DNA of 14,365 nucleotides from an uncultured Selenomonadales bacterium (GTDB lineage: Bacteria; Bacillota; Negativicutes; Selenomonadales; Selenomonadaceae). Location: positions 1 to 14,365 of the forward strand of contig CAMVAG010000029.1 of assembly GCA_947165405.1 (NCBI GenBank). Reading direction: 5' to 3'. The position numbers were made by a program, and so were the translations under genes. This document shows, in pieces, positions 12,022-14,365 of this stretch. The notes beneath the pieces were generated by a model. The model made no database searches and had not been told where the DNA came from. It saw only the letters and a list, made by a program, of their open reading frames with translations. Each line of letters opens with the position of its first letter. Positions within the stretch are counted from its first letter, which is position 1.

Positions 12022-13380
12022 TTATTTCCGCTTGTCGTTCCAGACTTCGATATTTGTTTGGCGGGCGCGAGCGATTGCAAGATTATCCTTCGGCACGTCT
12101 TTGGTTATCGTCGAACCGGCGGCAATATACGCGCCGTCCTCAACATTGACCGGCGCAACAAGATTCGTATTGCAACCGATAAAGGCATTGTCACCAATCG
12201 TCGTGCGGTATTTACTTTTGCCGTCGTAGTTGCAAGTGACGGTACCGCAACCGACATTGACGCCGCTGCCCATATCCGTATCGCCGATATATTGCAGGTG
12301 CGGAAGTTTGGAGCCTTCGCCGATGCTTGAGTTTTTGACTTCGACGAAATTTCCAATCTTGACGTTTTCGCCGATTGTCGTGCCGGGGCGAAGATGGACA
12401 TACGGGCCAAGCGTGACGCCGTCGCAAATTTCCGCCTCGTGGCAGTAGCTGAAATGCGCCGTAACTTTGCTGCCGACCTTCATGTTCACGAAGCGTATAT
12501 TCGGACCGATTGCGCAATCCTCGCCAATCGTTGTGTTGCCCTCAATGTAGGTGTTCGGATAAATAATCGTGTCTTGCCCGATTTCAACATCAACATCGAT
12601 AAAAGTCGTGTTCGGGTCGACAATGGTGACGCCTTCGTCCATGAGCTCATTATTTTTTTTCATGCGGAAAACTCTGTCGGCGGCGGCGAGCTGAATCCGC
12701 GAATTTATTCCGAGTGTCTCATCGGCGTAATCGGCTCTGAACGCTCCGATTTTTTCTCCCGCGTCAAGCAGAATCGTCAACACGTCGGGCAAGTAGTATT
12801 CGCCTTGAGCATTGTCGTTTTTGACTTTTTCCAATGCGCCGAAAAGTTTTTTCGCGTCGAAGCAATAGCAACCCGCGTTGACCTCTTGAATTTTTTTCTC
12901 AAATTCGTTTGCATCTTTTTCTTCGACGATTTTTTTAAAGGTGCCGTCGGTGTCGCGGATGATTCGTCCGTAACCTGTGGCGTCGGGCATTTTGGCAGTT
13001 AAGACTGTCGCCGCGCAATTTGAGGCGTCGTGAGCGACAGTGAATTTTTTCAACAGATTGCTTGTCAAAAGCGGCGTGTCTCCGCAAAGAATTAAAATCG
13101 TTCCTTCCGAATCGGTAAATTTTTCTTTGGCTGAAAGAACCGCATGACCTGTGCCGAGTTGTTCCTCTTGCAAGACGAATTCTACGTTTTGAATTATTTT
13201 CTTAACCAGTTCTGCGCCCGAACCGATTACCACGACTTCACGCGACGAGCCTGCACCTCTTGCCGCGTCAATGACGTGTTGAATCATTGGCTTTCCACCG
13301 ACTTTATGCAGGACTTTTGGCAATTTGCTTTTCATGCGCGTGCCTTTGCCTGCAGCCAATATCAGTGTTTCCAAGCTCAT
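12022..13380 (-). CDS. glmU: bifunctional GlmU: GlcN-1-P acetyltransferase / GlcNAc-1-P uridyltransferase
   Basis: A 452-residue enzyme making UDP-GlcNAc for peptidoglycan and other glycans. The N-terminal uridyltransferase has LAAGKGTRMKSKLPK (8-22), GTGHA (76-80) and CGDTP (99-103, metal-binding Asp101). The C-terminal left-handed beta-helix (about 250-440) has hexapeptide repeats, and the acetyltransferase residues are visible as HLRPG (329-333), catalytic His361 in LPHLQYIGD and CNYDGKSKYRT (383-393). Full length. The start ATG has GGAGG seven bases upstream. It follows the GntR gene by 24 bases; that gap holds the end of a palindromic repeat. The order ispE, GntR regulator, glmU, prs is one I recall from Negativicutes. 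Confidence 0.97.
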   Translation of the reverse strand: MSLETLILAAGKGTRMKSKLPKVLHKVGGKPMIQHVIDAARGAGSSREVVVIGSGAELVKKIIQNVEFVLQEEQLGTGHAVLSAKEKFTDSEGTILILCGDTPLLTSNLLKKFTVAHDASNCAATVLTAKMPDATGYGRIIRDTDGTFKKIVEEKDANEFEKKIQEVNAGCYCFDAKKLFGALEKVKNDNAQGEYYLPDVLTILLDAGEKIGAFRADYADETLGINSRIQLAAADRVFRMKKNNELMDEGVTIVDPNTTFIDVDVEIGQDTIIYPNTYIEGNTTIGEDCAIGPNIRFVNMKVGSKVTAHFSYCHEAEICDGVTLGPYVHLRPGTTIGENVKIGNFVEVKNSSIGEGSKLPHLQYIGDTDMGSGVNVGCGTVTCNYDGKSKYRTTIGDNAFIGCNTNLVAPVNVEDGAYIAAGSTITKDVPKDNLAIARARQTNIEVWNDKRK

Positions 13381-13399
13381 AAACTTACCTCCTTTTTTG

Positions 13400-13423
13400 A
13401 GTGGTCAATGATCACTGACCACT
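13400..13423. repeat. 24-bp near-perfect palindrome built from TGGTCA heptads, overlapping the GntR gene end
   Basis: The sequence begins AGTGGTCAA and ends CTGACCACT, with TGATCA at the centre; only one pair mismatches. It can be read as heptads TGGTCAA, TGATCAC, TGACCAC (13402-13422), the same unit as the array at 4643-4670. It supplies the last codons and the TGA of the GntR gene. On the minus strand it is followed by CAAAAAAGGAGG, not a T run, so it is not a normal terminator. A regulator-binding role is possible but unsupported. Confidence 0.75.
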
Positions 13424-14094
13424 TTCCTCCGCATGGCTTTAAGCAAAGTTTCTTCTGCTTGTTCCATGTGGCGTTCTGCGGCGTCACGAGCTGCGTCCAC
13501 GTCGCCTGCCGCTATTGCCTCGACCATTGCGCGATGTTCTTCCAATGTCTCTTGCAAGCGTCCCGGATATGACATTGACAGCGTGCGGAAACGGGCGAGT
13601 TGTTCTTTCAAGTTGCTGATTATCGTCACGAGCCGTTCGTTGCGACTGACTTGATAAAGCAGCCCGTGAAAAGCAATATCCGTTGCAACGATTTTATCAA
13701 TGTCCTTGCGTTCGATATGCCCTTCTATTTCGGTGAGCAGTGCGCGAAGTTTTTCCAATTCTTCCGGCTCAATGCGCATTGTTGCCAAGCTTGTCGAAAG
13801 TGATTCGAGTGCCGTGCGTATCTCAAAAATTTCTTTCACGTCGTGAACGGAAACGCTTGAAACGTAAGTTCCTCTGCGCGGCATCATGATAACGAAACCT
13901 TCCTGTTCGAGCTTGCGAATTGCCTCTCTTACGGGCGTGCGACTTATCCCAAGTTCTTCGGCAAGTTGAACTTCCATGAGCCTTTCGCCCGGCTCCAAAA
14001 TCCCGCGCCGAATTGCATCGCGCAGGACTTCGCAAACCGTCTCGCGCAGAGGGCGGTAGCTGTCTATCGTTATCGGTGCCAGTTTGTTGCTCAT
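13405..14094 (-). CDS. GntR-family transcriptional regulator, FadR/FCD subfamily
   Basis: A 229-residue regulator. The winged helix-turn-helix (about 12-80) has LAEELGISRTPVREAIRKLEQEGFV (44-68), read as overlapping blocks, and PRRGTYVS (72-79). The FCD ligand domain (about 87-220) keeps the metal-binding residues Asp139, His143, His187 and His209. The effector is unknown; FCD proteins usually bind carboxylic acids. The start chosen is the ATG at 14094, nine bases after AAGGA (14108-14104). An in-frame ATG at 14100 is only three bases from that SD. It sits between ispE (16-base gap) and glmU in the same transcript. Its C-terminal VVSDH and stop are encoded by the palindromic repeat, so the ancestral tail may have been different. 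Target genes cannot be inferred from position alone. Confidence 0.93.
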   Translation of the reverse strand: MSNKLAPITIDSYRPLRETVCEVLRDAIRRGILEPGERLMEVQLAEELGISRTPVREAIRKLEQEGFVIMMPRRGTYVSSVSVHDVKEIFEIRTALESLSTSLATMRIEPEELEKLRALLTEIEGHIERKDIDKIVATDIAFHGLLYQVSRNERLVTIISNLKEQLARFRTLSMSYPGRLQETLEEHRAMVEAIAAGDVDAARDAAERHMEQAEETLLKAMRRKVVSDH

Positions 14095-14110
14095 GATCAT
14101 TCATCCTTAC

Positions 14111-14365
14111 TTAAAAAATCTTCGTGATAAAAATTTGTGCGTCTTCGATACTTGCGGCGATTTTTTTTGCTGTACGGTCGTCGTCGGTCAATGCAAAAAC
14201 CGTCGGACCGCTGCCGCTCATCAAAGCGACTTTCGCACCGGCGGCGAGCATTTTGTTTTTGCAATCGGCAACGGCAGGAATTTTCTTAAGCGCAACGCCT
14301 TCGAGGACATTGGAAAAATTTTTAAACGCCGTGTCGTAATTTCCGCTTGCCAACTGCGAAATAAT
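14111..14365 (-). CDS. ispE: 4-diphosphocytidyl-2-C-methyl-D-erythritol kinase IspE, C-terminal part
   Basis: The last 84 residues of a GHMP-family kinase; the 5' part is beyond the window. The diagnostic motif is LMSGSGPTVFAL, the C-terminal GHMP glycine motif as found in IspE, preceded by a helix with ADCKNKMLAAGAKVA and followed by a short DDRTAKKIA helix. The enzyme phosphorylates CDP-methylerythritol in the MEP isoprenoid pathway. The frame runs to the window edge, so the TTG at 14353 is not the true start. It ends 16 bases before the GntR start. Other GHMP kinases (homoserine, mevalonate) are possible from the motif alone, but position before a GntR gene and glmU favours IspE. Confidence 0.85.
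   Translation of the reverse strand: MISQLASGNYDTAFKNFSNVLEGVALKKIPAVADCKNKMLAAGAKVALMSGSGPTVFALTDDDRTAKKIAASIEDAQIFITKIF

Noticed and set aside
12394..13002. A 202-codon plus-strand frame opposite glmU
   Set aside because: Shadow of GlmU, whose active-site motifs are intact on the other strand.
13400..13423. Palindrome after the GntR gene as a terminator
   Set aside because: No T run follows on the minus strand; it is followed by an A run and the glmU SD, and glmU must be transcribed through it.

Overview
The window looks like chromosomal DNA of a Firmicute, most likely a member of the Negativicutes (Selenomonadales-like). This rests on recalled gene order (ispE, FCD-type GntR regulator, glmU, prs; and prpC, PASTA kinase, rsgA), class 1B PyrD with PyrK, strong Shine-Dalgarno (SD) sites with several TTG starts, and roughly 50% GC with many A-tract/T-tract runs. 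No rRNA, tRNA, IS element, prophage or CRISPR array was recognised. No stretch longer than about 210 bases lacks a gene.

Layout from left to right. At 2-1032, plus strand, two tandem genes encode paralogous proteins of unknown function; the second has a signal peptide. Everything else is on the minus strand, so it is transcribed right to left. At 1019-4611 is a signalling/ribosome unit with its own sigma-70 promoter: prpC (PP2C phosphatase), a candidate 32-residue ORF, a three-PASTA Ser/Thr kinase, and rsgA. At 4714-7744 is a pyrimidine unit: pyrK, a radical SAM gene, and a pyrD reading frame that carries an extra N-terminal DUF4145-like domain. It is bounded by a terminator on each side, and its likely promoter is interlocked with the upstream htpG terminator. 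At 7749-9989 are htpG and a small coiled-coil, membrane-anchored protein. At 10006-14365 is a housekeeping unit: ispE (partial), a GntR/FCD regulator, glmU, a DUF1919-type gene, and prs, ending in a strong terminator.

How the genes work together. PrpC and the PASTA kinase form the usual reversible Ser/Thr phosphorylation pair that senses cell-wall fragments, and RsgA is a 30S maturation GTPase. GlmU makes UDP-GlcNAc, Prs makes PRPP, and PyrK/PyrD make orotate with NAD+ as electron acceptor, so much of the window supplies wall and nucleotide precursors. IspE belongs to the MEP isoprenoid route. The DUF1919 gene suggests surface polysaccharide work.

The most unusual items are the DUF4145-PyrD fusion with a radical SAM gene wedged between pyrK and pyrD; the promoter/terminator overlap before pyrK; a hidden small ORF between phosphatase and kinase; three intergenic repeats with a 7-base period, two of which supply the stop codon of the neighbouring gene; and a strong excess of AAAATTTT.
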